The notes: generated by a model not told the origin, from the letters alone. A stretch of DNA of 64,000 nucleotides from Paenibacillus planticolens (GCF_013141725.1 NZ_WHNZ01000007.1:248001-312000), one strand, 5' to 3'. Shown: positions 18,872-27,150, numbered from the stretch's first letter. Program-made: numbers and translations.

Positions 18872-19762
18872 TCAAATCTCTCTCATATACATGTTCTGAT
18901 CCTGCAAACGAATCAGTACTTTGCCGAAACGTCCCCCCTCCTCGATGACTACTTTGCCGGACGGATATGCTTGCTCCAAATAGTCAGCAATTATGTTCCG
19001 ATTCCGTTCATCTACAGGCAGCCGGTGATGGTGCAACCAAGTCAGCGCTTCTTGCAGCGCCGCTTCTCTGGAGACTTCCGTCGTTTTCGTTTCCCGCGTG
19101 ATTAGCGATTCGTAGGCATAGCCTTTAAGATACAGCAGATGCTGCAAATATCCCATTTCCATATGTTTCGTATGGAAGGGCTTGCCGGTGACGAGCGGCC
19201 AGATTTCATTCACTAGGCTGTTCTCTGGAGAACTTGCCGGCATACTGATATAACAAAACTTCCGAGCACACTTAAGTATCTTTTCCACGCTATCCCAATT
19301 GTGAATGACCGGGCACATTGAGACAAAGACAAGATCGAAGGACTGACTCCAGCCTTTGGTCTGCACGTCGATCTCTTCAAACAGTTCGGGTACAATATTC
19401 ACTTTGTCTTCGGCGAACTTCGAGATGTTTTCTTCCAACAACTCGACCAGAGGAAGTGAGGACTCTACAGCGGTTACACGGGCTCCCCGCTCCGCAAACG
19501 GCACTGAAAACACTCCCGAAGCAGCCCCAATATCCAAAATGGAGGCGTTTTCGAATCGAACCCCTTGTCCTTCAAGCCAATTCATGACTCGTTTGGTGCG
19601 TTTTCTTCCCTCTTCGTTAAACGATTGTTCGTTGAAAGACTTGGCCTTATGGTCAAAAGATCGGGCAGGATCGACTCCCGCCTTTTGCATCTTGTTTAAT
19701 ATCGTATTGGAATCGTCTTTCCAAGCTTTTTCCCAAATAGCCGCATCAAAAAAATTGTTCAT
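18872..19762 (-). CDS. Class I SAM-dependent methyltransferase
   Basis: A 296-residue Rossmann-fold methyltransferase. Motif I is ASILDIGAASGVFSVPFAERG (about 73-93) and the acidic motif II is VTAVESS. The C-terminal half (..NEIWPLVTGKPFHTKHMEM..) is longer than in minimal members and probably shapes the substrate site. The substrate is unknown; similar proteins occur beside metal or drug transporter genes. It lies 56 bp downstream of a deleted MFS gene on the same strand. Because it is intact while the transporter is broken, the two may not depend on each other. Confidence 0.8.
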   Translation of the reverse strand: MNNFFDAAIWEKAWKDDSNTILNKMQKAGVDPARSFDHKAKSFNEQSFNEEGRKRTKRVMNWLEGQGVRFENASILDIGAASGVFSVPFAERGARVTAVESSLPLVELLEENISKFAEDKVNIVPELFEEIDVQTKGWSQSFDLVFVSMCPVIHNWDSVEKILKCARKFCYISMPASSPENSLVNEIWPLVTGKPFHTKHMEMGYLQHLLYLKGYAYESLITRETKTTEVSREAALQEALTWLHHHRLPVDERNRNIIADYLEQAYPSGKVVIEEGGRFGKVLIRLQDQNMYMREI

Positions 19763-19818
19763 GATCGTTCCTCACACTTTCTATATAGTATATGGACTTT
19801 CCTAAAAGGACAGCAGTC

Positions 19819-20603
19819 CTAACCTGCCGCCTGTTCATGTTGCGGCGACTTCTCTTTACGGAGGAAAAGACCGAGTACGACCGCAATAAGGGCGATGAAG
19901 ACGCCGATCCAGAACGCATTATGGATACCGGCTGCCAGCCCTCTGGCTATTTCCGCTGGAGACTGAGGATCGCTCGCTCCGCTCAAGTACTTTTTCTGTC
20001 CACCTGACATAATACTGATGTACAGGGCAGTACCGATTGCGCCGGACACCTGCTGCAGCGTATTCAAAATCGCTGTCCCGTGCGGGTGCAGATGGTTCGG
20101 CAGTTGATTGAGCCCAGCTGTCTGTGCGGGCATCATCACTAGCGTGATGCCAATCATCAGCGCGATGTGCACGGCGACGAGGAAGCCGGTGCCCGTCGTT
20201 TCGTCGAACCGGGTAAATAGCCACAGTGAAGCGGCGGCAGCAGCATGCCGGTCCCAATCGCTTGAATAATCCGGCCTACCAGCAGCACGCCGAAATCCGG
20301 CGACATCGCCGAGATGGCCGTACCGACGAAGAACAGACTCATCGCCGACAGAAACATTTGCCGGGTCGTGTACCATTGCTGCAATACCGCCGTCACCGGA
20401 ACGAGCACACCAACGACGAGCAAATAGGCGGTGGCAAGCCATTGAACCGTCGTCGCAGACACGCCGAACGATTTCATCAGTTCGGGGAGGGCATTGCCCA
20501 TTAGCGTCTCGTTCAAAGCGGCAACGAACATCCCGATGATCAGTGCGAACATGATCGGACCGCGCTTTACATTTTTTATATCTATCATCCGTTTCTCCTC
20601 CAA
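19819..20603 (-). pseudogene. DHA2 (EmrB/QacA) MFS multidrug transporter with internal deletion
   Basis: The first ~128 residues (MEEKRMIDIKNVKRGPIM... to GRIIQAIGTGMLLPP, including the LNETLMGNALPEL and VGRIIQA.GTG motifs) are helices 1-4 of a 14-helix drug:H+ antiporter. The text then jumps, in another frame, to the last part (LFTRFDETTGTGFLVAVHIA, then AILNTLQQVSGAIGTALY) through to the C-terminus. About 260 residues of coding remain of a usual ~470, so about 200 codons were lost and the frame was broken. It cannot make a working pump. Operator-like repeats and an Rrf2-type regulator lie upstream. Confidence 0.85.
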
Positions 20604-20630
20604 GTCTCTACATTCAGTTCAAATTCAACT

Positions 20631-20655
20631 ATTATAGATCGATAATATCTATAAT
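20631..20655 (-). promoter_or_regulatory. Operator-like repeat upstream of the MFS pseudogene (site 1)
   Basis: ATTATAGAT-N7-ATCTATAAT, a perfect 9-bp inverted repeat 28-52 bp upstream of the transporter start. The same motif occurs before the Rrf2-type regulator gene (21241-21265) and, degenerate, at 20682-20705, so it is the likely binding site of that regulator. Confidence 0.65.
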
Positions 20656-20681
20656 TATAACAAAAAAAAAGAATTGATCCT

Positions 20682-20705
20682 TTACGGATCTTCATTATCC
20701 TTAAT
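20682..20705 (-). promoter_or_regulatory. Degenerate operator-like repeat (site 2)
   Basis: TTACGGATC-TTCATT-ATCCTTAAT differs at a few bases from the site at 21241-21265 and keeps its exact spacer TTCATT. It lies between the regulator stop codon and site 1, and may be a weak second site or a duplicated remnant. Confidence 0.5.
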
Positions 20706-20723
20706 TAAAACGCAAGAAGTGCA

Positions 20724-21209
20724 TCACTTCTTGTTTACTTCGTGACTGCAACGTTTGAACGCCTCATCCAATACAGACTGAATCGTATGTTCCCTCAAGT
20801 ATTGGTGCAGATGCTGTTCCGCGCCGTTCATAACTTTCTCAACCAAACATTCATTTTTTCCCGGTCGTTGCTGATCTTGCTGGGGAGCCCCCTCTTCCGC
20901 TAACAACTGATGCTGCCGCGAACTCGAATTCGAGCATTCGAATAGCTGTTGTCTTCCTTCAATCACTTGAATCACATCAAAAAACGTAATCTGATCCGCC
21001 GGTCGTCCAAGCTCGTAACCGCCGTTCACTCCTGTCACAGCACGTACGATTCCATCCTGCCTTAGCTTAGACATGATTTTGGATAAATAGCTTTCAGAAA
21101 CACCAAGTGCACCAGATAACTCCTTGATCCCGACGTTGTTGCAACGCTCCGAGTGTCCCAGATGCATTAAGGCGTGCAGGGCATAATCTGTACTTTTGGA
21201 GAACTGCAA
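20724..21209 (-). CDS. Rrf2-family transcriptional regulator
   Basis: A 161-residue winged-helix regulator starting, from the TTG at 21209, QFSKSTDYALHALMHLGHS, the standard Rrf2 N-terminus; GGAGGGAGG lies just upstream. An ATG 30 bp further up would add an atypical tail. The HTH covers about 25-75 (IKELSGALGVSESYLSKIMSKL, then VTGVNGGYELGRP). Some Rrf2 proteins (IscR, NsrR) hold Fe-S clusters through three close cysteines; here the cysteines (ECSN, NECL, RCSH) are spread out, so a cluster is doubtful. It is upstream of, and probably represses, the MFS gene that is now deleted. Confidence 0.85.
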   Translation of the reverse strand: MQFSKSTDYALHALMHLGHSERCNNVGIKELSGALGVSESYLSKIMSKLRQDGIVRAVTGVNGGYELGRPADQITFFDVIQVIEGRQQLFECSNSSSRQHQLLAEEGAPQQDQQRPGKNECLVEKVMNGAEQHLHQYLREHTIQSVLDEAFKRCSHEVNKK

Positions 21210-21240
21210 GGTTTCCTCCTCCCTCCTCAAAATTATCATT

Positions 21241-21265
21241 ATTATGGATCTTCATTATCTATAAT
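21241..21265 (-). promoter_or_regulatory. Operator-like repeat upstream of the Rrf2-type gene (site 3)
   Basis: ATTATGGAT-N7-ATCTATAAT, 32-56 bp upstream of the TTG start. The arms match in 8 of 9 positions and the motif is nearly identical to site 1 at 20631-20655. Presence before both regulator and target fits autoregulation. Confidence 0.65.
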
Positions 21266-21326
21266 ATTGGATTCAATTCCAAATCGCAATGTCTTTCTTG
21301 TTTCTTGCGGTCTCGCCCTCCTTATA

Positions 21327-21387
21327 TTGCCCGGCTGAGCGTTAGGCTGGGAAGACATCTTCAATATTCGAACGTTCAGCCGGGCAA
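21327..21387. repeat. Long imperfect inverted repeat
   Basis: TTGCCCGGCTGAGCGTT and AACGTTCAGCCGGGCAA pair at 16 of 17 positions around a 27-nt loop. There is no U-tract on either strand, so it is not an obvious terminator. It lies 37 bp past the hydrolase stop codon. Confidence 0.55.
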
Positions 21388-21423
21388 AATTGGAGGAATT
21401 CCTCTCTTGCGACAGTCTTTAAA

Positions 21424-22482
21424 TCAGAGTAACTCCAGAGCTTTCAATAAGGCATATTCACTTGATTTGGCGCCTTCTTGAGAATAATGCGCATCCGGAA
21501 ACATTGGAGCCAAATGATGATATCCAGGGTATACATGTAATTCAACTAAGACACCGTCAAATGCTAGTTGTTTTGCAAATAATATAGCTTCATCTATGAA
21601 CAAATCAATGCTTCCTATGCTTATATAAGTGGGTGGTAAACCAGCAAGTGATTTTGCGCGCGCAGGCACATAATACTCGCTTGTCCCCTCTTGGCCGGGC
21701 TCATGTCCTAGTACCGATTTCCAGCCGAAATAATTGCTGTTTCTTGTCCAAACGAACTCGCCGGCATATGGATGCTCTGGCGAAATACTCGTTCGATCAT
21801 CGAGCATTGGGCTGCGCAGTCTTAGATGATGGATGTCGAATTCTTTCTGATCCCTAACATACAGGGCTAGTCCCGCCGCTAATCCACTACCAGCGCTGCT
21901 GCCCGCAATAGCTACTTTCTGAGTATCTATCGCTAATTCCTCGGCATGTTCAATGCACCATTTTAGGCCCGAGTAACAGTCTTGCAATTGACTGGGCTGA
22001 ATATGTTCCGGTGCTAGACGATAGTACACAGATACGCAGCAAAAACCATGCTGCACAGCTAGTAGCGCGTTCCCTCGGCGATCAACGACCGGACTGCCCA
22101 AAACCATTCCCCCGCCGTGAATCGAATAATATAACGGCATCTTACTGTACTTTGATTCGCGGGGCTTAATAATTTCTATGCGAATATCGGGACCGCCAAA
22201 ATAACTTGGCACCGACCTTTCTTCGAATGTGACAGGAAACAGCTGCGTTACATCGATTTGCGGCAGCATTTTTGATTGATTTATCCGTGATTCCATTAGT
22301 GTAGTTTCGGAAAGATCGCTTGTCGGTATTAGATCAATCGCGCGAATAATCTCGGGATCGATCAGATGCCTGCTTCTGTTTTTTGGTTCGTTCATCGTTA
22401 CCGTTTCCTCGCTTTCTTGATGTTGGGTCCAGTATTCCCCGTCTGAATTGATTTCAATAGTTACATTTTTCTCCTGCGGCAT
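21424..22482 (-). CDS. Alpha/beta hydrolase of the hormone-sensitive-lipase (esterase) family
   Basis: A 352-residue esterase or lipase, probably cytoplasmic (no signal peptide). The oxyanion motif HGGGM follows YYSIHGGGMVLGSP, the nucleophile elbow is AIAGSSAGSGLAAGLALY, the acid is in ISIGSIDLFIDEA and the catalytic histidine in HVYPGYHHLAP. This is the complete HSL-type triad. The first ~95 residues form the usual cap-like N-terminus. GAGGAATCA precedes the ATG. It acts on short- to medium-chain esters in known relatives; the natural substrate is unknown. Confidence 0.88.
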   Translation of the reverse strand: MPQEKNVTIEINSDGEYWTQHQESEETVTMNEPKNRSRHLIDPEIIRAIDLIPTSDLSETTLMESRINQSKMLPQIDVTQLFPVTFEERSVPSYFGGPDIRIEIIKPRESKYSKMPLYYSIHGGGMVLGSPVVDRRGNALLAVQHGFCCVSVYYRLAPEHIQPSQLQDCYSGLKWCIEHAEELAIDTQKVAIAGSSAGSGLAAGLALYVRDQKEFDIHHLRLRSPMLDDRTSISPEHPYAGEFVWTRNSNYFGWKSVLGHEPGQEGTSEYYVPARAKSLAGLPPTYISIGSIDLFIDEAILFAKQLAFDGVLVELHVYPGYHHLAPMFPDAHYSQEGAKSSEYALLKALELL

Positions 22483-22566
22483 TGATTCCTCGTCCGCTTA
22501 TGTATTATTCTAAAGAACATAATAAGCTATTAAAATGAAAACAATAACTTAGAATCATTTTCGACA

Positions 22567-22600
22567 TAAAAAAACACTGATGAAAAAACTTCACCAGTGT
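22567..22600 (-). terminator. Terminator after the CD3324-like gene
   Basis: On the minus strand ACACTGGTGAA pairs with TTCATCAGTGT (one mismatch) and is followed by TTTTTTT, just past the stop codon at 22607. Confidence 0.8.
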
Positions 22601-22606
22601 CGTTTG

Positions 22607-22876
22607 CTACTTATTTCGAGAATAAACAATTTTCTTAATGGTTTCAATGGAGAGAAAATAGTCCTTAGCAAGCTGTTCAATATTGCTCTTAGTCTTGAAA
22701 GCGTGTCTAATAGCGGCATTTCGGTGATCTATCCACTGCCTTCCGCCACTTAAGCTTCCCCAATGATTATATTCCTTCTCCTGCTTAGGAATATAAATCG
22801 TCTCACCCTGGACATATTGTTGAATTTCCATAATCAGCTTTTCGGGTAATATTTTTTTGGCATTCGTATATTTCAT
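22607..22876 (-). CDS. CD3324-family small HTH protein
   Basis: An 89-residue protein of the small CD3324/Mor-type family common in Firmicutes: MKYTNAKKILPEKLIMEIQQ, then VQGETIYIPKQEKEYNHWGS and an HTH-like end (NIEQLAKDYFLSIETIKKIVY, about 66-86). It probably binds DNA; no target is known. AGGAGTGAAGCGGA precedes the ATG and a good terminator follows, so it is a stand-alone unit. Confidence 0.8.
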   Translation of the reverse strand: MKYTNAKKILPEKLIMEIQQYVQGETIYIPKQEKEYNHWGSLSGGRQWIDHRNAAIRHAFKTKSNIEQLAKDYFLSIETIKKIVYSRNK

Positions 22877-22932
22877 TCCGCTTCACTCCTTATTTTGGAT
22901 AATAAGGTGCAAAGCCAAAATATTAGAAAAGT

Positions 22933-23037
22933 TTATTCAGCGTTAGATAAAATTCCGCCCCATGCAAAGTAACGCCTCTCTAATACTGGCTTTGCATGAG
23001 TGTAAGAAGTCACAGACAATCTCAAGAGATTCTCCAT
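22933..23037 (-). CDS. Candidate small protein of 34 residues, function unknown
   Basis: A 34-codon frame from ATG 23037, MENLLRLSVTSYTHAKPVLE then RRYFAWGGILSNAE. AAGGAGGTG, a near-perfect anti-SD match, lies 8 nt upstream, and an extended -10 element TGGTATACT lies 20 bp above that. These signals together are unlikely by chance. The peptide is basic and aromatic at its C-terminus, has no cysteine and no clear membrane helix. It lies between the VOC gene and the CD3324-like gene on the same strand. I do not recognise the family; a peptide signal, a leader or a small membrane-associated protein are all possible. Confidence 0.55.
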   Translation of the reverse strand: MENLLRLSVTSYTHAKPVLERRYFAWGGILSNAE

Positions 23038-23044
23038 CAGTAAA

Positions 23045-23073
23045 GCACCTCCTTTTATTTTGTCAGTATACCA
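23045..23073 (-). promoter_or_regulatory. Extended -10 promoter and ribosome site of the 34-residue gene
   Basis: On the minus strand TGGTATACT (23065-23073) is an extended -10 with a TATACT hexamer. No good -35 box lies 17 bp upstream, typical for extended -10 promoters. The expected start near 23058 gives a 20-nt leader holding AAGGAGGTG (23046-23054). Confidence 0.5.
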
Positions 23074-23113
23074 TATTTCAAATGAATTCGCCTGGATAGA
23101 AAGCAATCTCCCA

Positions 23114-23536
23114 TCAATCTTTAGAAAGGCCATTTGTATTTTGCAATACAATTCTCCATCCGTCCGGATCACATATAGTGATTCCATTCCGCTTCCAATA
23201 AGGGTTTTCGGGTTCTACTTCGTAATAGCCCATCGAAGCTAGTCTAGACACGATTCCATTCCTAAGTGCTAGTACTGGAATGTAAAATACTAATAAATTA
23301 TCTTCTGATGGAGGCAAAATGGGAGTTGCATTAGTATGTTGAGTAAATTCCAAATGATAATGAACACTTGGCATACCAAACATAACACCATCATAACCAT
23401 CATGATTTGTAAATGAACCTACAATTTCTAGACCAAGACCTTTATTATAGAATTCAATAATCTTTTCTAGTTGGTGTGTAGGTCGAGCTACACGAAATTG
23501 TGTTGCAGGGAATTGTTCTGACCACTCATTATTCAT
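23114..23536 (-). CDS. VOC-family (glyoxalase/bleomycin resistance fold) protein
   Basis: A 140-residue protein with two beta-alpha-beta-beta-beta modules. Landmarks are the RVARPTHQLEKIIEFYNKGL start, LGLEIVGSFTNHDGYDGVMF, HYHLEFTQH in the first module and DPDGWRIVLQN at the end. These match VOC proteins that use a metal ion or bind hydrophobic toxins. I start at ATG 23536 because GGAGGA lies just upstream; an upstream ATG would overlap the next gene. It follows the stalk-domain gene by 16 bp and is probably co-transcribed with it. The substrate is unknown. Confidence 0.8.
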   Translation of the reverse strand: MNNEWSEQFPATQFRVARPTHQLEKIIEFYNKGLGLEIVGSFTNHDGYDGVMFGMPSVHYHLEFTQHTNATPILPPSEDNLLVFYIPVLALRNGIVSRLASMGYYEVEPENPYWKRNGITICDPDGWRIVLQNTNGLSKD

Positions 23537-23552
23537 ATAGTCCTCCAAATTA

Positions 23553-24290
23553 TTAATGGATTTCAGTGATTGGCGAATCGATGCGCCAGCCCTTTCCTTC
23601 AACGAAACGGACCTTAATGTCCTTTTGTTCCACCTGGTTGTTCCCTACTGGCACTGTATAGTGGTAGGTCTTCTCATCGATAGAGTCCTTCAACAAAACG
23701 GCTGTGGAGTCTCCCCAGCTCATAAGAGAACCGCCATCCGCATTCACCTGGGCGAGCTTGTTGTCAACCTCAATGTAATCACCAGCCTGAACAAGCTGAT
23801 TCCAGAAAGCTGCCACCTGTTCCGACGTGTAGATCTTTTCCAAAAAAGCGATGAGCTTCTCCTTCGAATTTAAATCGTCCCCCATCCAACGAAACTCATG
23901 CTGCTTACCTTTTACCGTAAAGGTCTTCACAGGTCCTTCAGGATGCTGGGTGCCACCGCGGCCTACGACCCAGTAGAGCTTCTGAGCTAAGCCGGCCAGT
24001 TGTACAGCTCGCTTCGGATTCATATCCGTTAATTTGGTGAAGGGATCGGACTCCACAATCACAGCTTGGTTACCCGGATCCCAAGTAACGAACGCGCCCA
24101 ATGCCTCGGCGAGCCCTCTTGCCGGAATCATCGTACTGCCGTTGATGATCTGCGCCGGCACTTCCGTATAAAGCTCTGATCCGTTAACGATCAGTTTGAT
24201 GGTGTTCGGAGACGCATAAGACACGACCGAGAATGCCAAAGTACCCACCACAATACCGCTAACAAATGACTTCCAATTCCAATTTACCAT
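23553..24290 (-). CDS. Secreted stalk-domain protein with an IseA-like C-terminal domain
   Basis: A 245-residue exported protein. The N-terminal signal or anchor (VNWNWKSFVSGIVVGTLAFS) is followed by one copper-amine-oxidase-N stalk domain (about 30-85, IPARGLAEALGAFVTWDPG). Residues about 95-240 (AQKLYWVVGRGGTQH..., KEKLIAFLEKIYTSEQVAAF, GKGWRIDSP) have the layout of the IseA/YoeB family, which in B. subtilis inhibits DL-endopeptidase autolysins. A role in damping cell-wall hydrolysis is plausible but unproven. The ATG at 24290 is chosen for the GGAGTGGTGG before it. Confidence 0.72.
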   Translation of the reverse strand: MVNWNWKSFVSGIVVGTLAFSVVSYASPNTIKLIVNGSELYTEVPAQIINGSTMIPARGLAEALGAFVTWDPGNQAVIVESDPFTKLTDMNPKRAVQLAGLAQKLYWVVGRGGTQHPEGPVKTFTVKGKQHEFRWMGDDLNSKEKLIAFLEKIYTSEQVAAFWNQLVQAGDYIEVDNKLAQVNADGGSLMSWGDSTAVLLKDSIDEKTYHYTVPVGNNQVEQKDIKVRFVEGKGWRIDSPITEIH

Positions 24291-24438
24291 TTCCACCACT
24301 CCTATATTTGTTATCACTCTATGCGACAGACAGATTCACATTTCGCTCTTCAATATAGAGAAGTACACCACTAATGACTAGGGTGGAAAGTACATAACTT
24401 TTGGCTAAACTTCCGGAACCATTGCAGATGCTGCGAGT

Positions 24439-25041
24439 TTATCTTTGAGAATCAAGAATAAACATAGATGCATCTTGCCCCATAAATATTTTACTTCCAT
24501 GATAAAATGTTTTGGATTGAATATCCCTGTACCCTATTTTAGCCATCATGTCAGCTAGGTCATCTTGATTAAATCCGTTATGAACGATATCTGAAACAAT
24601 TTCCTCATTTTTATTAAAATCCACGATCAGTAAATGTCCTCCTTCATTGAGAACATCGAACAATTTTGATAACACGAACTCAACATCTTTAATGTGGAGC
24701 AGAACCTGAGCCATAATGATATAGTCGGCATGCAAATCTGAAAGCCCTTCCTTTTCAAAATCAAAGCATAATGTATCTACATTCGGAATATTAAAATCAG
24801 AGATTTTTTGCTTAATTTGATTAATCATGTTGGGTGAGGTATCCAGAAAAAGCATAGAATTAAACTCGTTTAGCAAGTTCATTCCAACAAGACCGGTCCC
24901 ACAACCAAAATCAATAGCATGTTTATCTTTAGCGTCGACTACATATTCACGGATGGCATCTGATGATACCTTTGCAATTTGAATTCTTTCAGAAGTGTCA
25001 TATATATTAGCTATCGTTTCAAACTTATCTGTATTTCCCAT
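24439..25041 (-). CDS. Class I SAM-dependent methyltransferase
   Basis: A 200-residue methyltransferase with motif I HAIDFGCGTGLVGMNLLNEF (about 41-60), the acidic loop FLDTSPNMINQI and motif IV ADYIIMAQVLLHI. The small size suggests a soluble enzyme acting on a small molecule, in the UbiE/Methyltransf_25 group. No neighbour gives a pathway. AGAGATAAGA precedes the ATG. It appears monocistronic. Confidence 0.82.
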   Translation of the reverse strand: MGNTDKFETIANIYDTSERIQIAKVSSDAIREYVVDAKDKHAIDFGCGTGLVGMNLLNEFNSMLFLDTSPNMINQIKQKISDFNIPNVDTLCFDFEKEGLSDLHADYIIMAQVLLHIKDVEFVLSKLFDVLNEGGHLLIVDFNKNEEIVSDIVHNGFNQDDLADMMAKIGYRDIQSKTFYHGSKIFMGQDASMFILDSQR

Positions 25042-25155
25042 TCTTATCTCTCCGATCTAAAATTTACATTAGTATTTAAATCCAAAGCCACTCCTATACA
25101 GTGGTTTATTGAATAGAACTTCTCTTTACTCTAGGAAGAGACCTTCTTCTACATA

Positions 25156-25197
25156 CAAAAAAGACGGCTTCCCGATGAGAGGGTAGCCGTCTTTTTC
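25156..25197. terminator. Terminator after the Ig-repeat gene
   Basis: AAAAAAGACGGCT pairs with AGCCGTCTTTTT around a loop of about 15 nt, with U-tracts on both strands. It lies immediately past the leftward stop at 25205. Confidence 0.88.
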
Positions 25198-25204
25198 AAT
25201 AAAA

Positions 25205-26521
25205 CTACGGAGAGGCGATGAGGGTAATCTGTACCGTATCGCTTGTTTCTTTACCAGGAACTGTTGCCTCTAAAGATAACTGATCGCCTATTCGGTAGCC
25301 TTTATAATACCAGTAGAACGAATAGCTGCCATCTGCTGCGGCGACTGCAGTTTGAAGGCTCCCTGTTGTATCGTTCGTTAATGTAACAATGGCCCCAGGT
25401 TCTGCAATTCCATTGAAGGATTCTGTTTCTAAGATGTCATCGTTAATGGTTGGAACTTCCGTCTGACCCTTTGTCGCTTGTACAACAAATGGGACAGGAT
25501 TGCTCCTTGTCATGCCGTTAACTTGAGCTCTTAGTTCAACAACATCCCCTGCTTTCAAATGGACATAGGATTGGAAGAGCTGAGAGGTTGAGAAATTACG
25601 ATCCCAACCTGTACCAAAAGATCCTACAATAGAGTCGTATTTATTCGTCAGGGTCATATTCGTGTAACTTAATTCTGAATTCAAAGTGCCTTGCAGCATA
25701 AATCCGTTCGTATATACAACTCCAGTAACCGTCGGTGCCGCAGTCTTAGGTGAGGCTTCTAACGTCAAATAGACCAGGTCGCTCGTTGCTTTGCCAAAGC
25801 TTGTAGCGTTGACTTTTATTTGATCGCCTGCATGAAGGTAACCCGCAGGAAACATAGAAAAGCTGAATGATCCGTCAGAAGAAGCAATGAGCCACGAGCT
25901 AAAACCACTTGGCAAAGCACGAAAACTTACGAAAGCTCCTGGTTCAGCCCAACCGGAAAAAGCAGCCTCTGTAGCCTTAGCTGTTAATTGTAGTTCCTCA
26001 CCTTCAGTTAGGTTGGCAACTGGATTTTCAAGCAATCCGTATGCCCAGAAACTGCCTTCTTGCGCTACAGCCCGAGAGGTTACATAAGTTCCATCTTGTT
26101 TCTTCAGATAAACATATGTCCACTTGTTCGTCATCCCAGGCACTGTGTTTCCGCTAATGCGGAAGAAATTCGTATAAATGTCGCCTGTTACCGTTGGTTT
26201 TTCTGTTCGCTTGGCTGTGCCCACCGTCACTTCAATCGGCACGCTGGTATCCTCACAAATCACAGCCGCTATAATGGTCATGTGGTCTCCGCTCTGTATT
26301 ACATTGTTTGCATCAGGATAGAAAGTAAAAAATCCATCTACATTGGAGGCTACAGTTCTCATCTCTTTACTGCTGGAGTCGGATTTTAGGATGACAGTTG
26401 CCCCAAATTCTGCCCAACCACTAATAAGAGTTTCATTGACGACATCTGTCATGACAGATGCGGTGCGACCTTGAGTAGGTTTTACAATAAAAACAGCAGG
26501 GTCGCTGGAATTTTTACCCAA
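25205..26521 (-). pseudogene. 5'-truncated bacterial Ig-like repeat surface protein
   Basis: A 438-residue frame made of repeated beta-sandwich units with the ...SGWAEPGA.V... and ...GDQI...AT..GK.TSD.V... pattern of bacterial Ig domains. It has no signal peptide, and its first residues (KNSSDPAVFIVKPTQGRT) correspond to the end of a repeat (compare RSNPVPFVVQATKGQT inside), so the protein starts mid-repeat. The only start is a TTG 8 bp past the stop of the pentapeptide gene, with a weak GGTGA site. The 5' part with signal peptide seems lost. Translation might still occur by coupling. Confidence 0.6.
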
Positions 26522-26528
26522 TCACCAA

Positions 26529-27134
26529 TTAATTCATTTTGGCTCCATGCGAGAGTGAAAACAACACTGCTTGCTCTGTATCCATTCGCAGCCCTTTGAT
26601 TGTGATGGCTTTGAAATCCACACCTTCCATTTTAGCTCCCCTTACATCAGCACCCTGTAATTTCGCTTTAGCTAGCATTGTTCTCGTAAGATCACAATTT
26701 CTTAAGTCGGCTTTTTCTAAATTGGCTTCGGTTAAATCAGCTTCCAAAAATTTAATTCCACGTAAATCTTGTTTAACCAATCTGGCACTTCTCAAATTCG
26801 TATAAGACCAATCCCCTTGGTGTATGGTGATTCCATCCAGATTGGCACTGGAAAAATCTGAGCCCGTCATTTTGCAGTTTTCAAACTTCGAGACAAATAG
26901 ATTGGCTTCGATAAAGTTACAATTTTCAAACGCGGATTCCATATGAATGGAGCTGTTTAACGCGGCCCCCCGAAAATTACATTCAACGAAACGGCAGTTC
27001 CTCGTTGTGATCTCCTCTAACGACCCGTTAGCAAATGTACAACGATGAAACGTGCAACTTAATAGCTCGCCATACCTCAAATCTTGATTGCTAAAGTCTA
27101 CTCTTTCATAATTTTGATTGATATGTTCAAACAT
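26529..27134 (-). CDS. Pentapeptide repeat protein (Qnr/McbG-like)
   Basis: A 201-residue right-handed quadrilateral beta-helix built of A(D/N)LXX repeats: CRFVECNFRGAALNSS, FENCNFIEANLFVSKFE, LDGITIHQGDWSYTNLRSA and ADLTEANLEKADLRNCDL. Length and two-block layout with a C-terminal helix fit proteins that mimic DNA and protect gyrase from quinolones or microcins; a resistance role is inference. ATG 27134 is chosen because GAGGAGG lies 8 nt upstream. It lies just below a MarR gene, with a perfect MarR-type palindrome between. Confidence 0.85.
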   Translation of the reverse strand: MFEHINQNYERVDFSNQDLRYGELLSCTFHRCTFANGSLEEITTRNCRFVECNFRGAALNSSIHMESAFENCNFIEANLFVSKFENCKMTGSDFSSANLDGITIHQGDWSYTNLRSARLVKQDLRGIKFLEADLTEANLEKADLRNCDLTRTMLAKAKLQGADVRGAKMEGVDFKAITIKGLRMDTEQAVLFSLSHGAKMN

Positions 27135-27150
27135 GATACTCCTCCTCATT

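Noticed and set aside
23038-23187. Upstream in-frame extension of the 34-residue gene
   Set aside because: The extension overlaps the VOC gene and lacks a ribosome site, while the internal ATG at 23037 has an ideal one.
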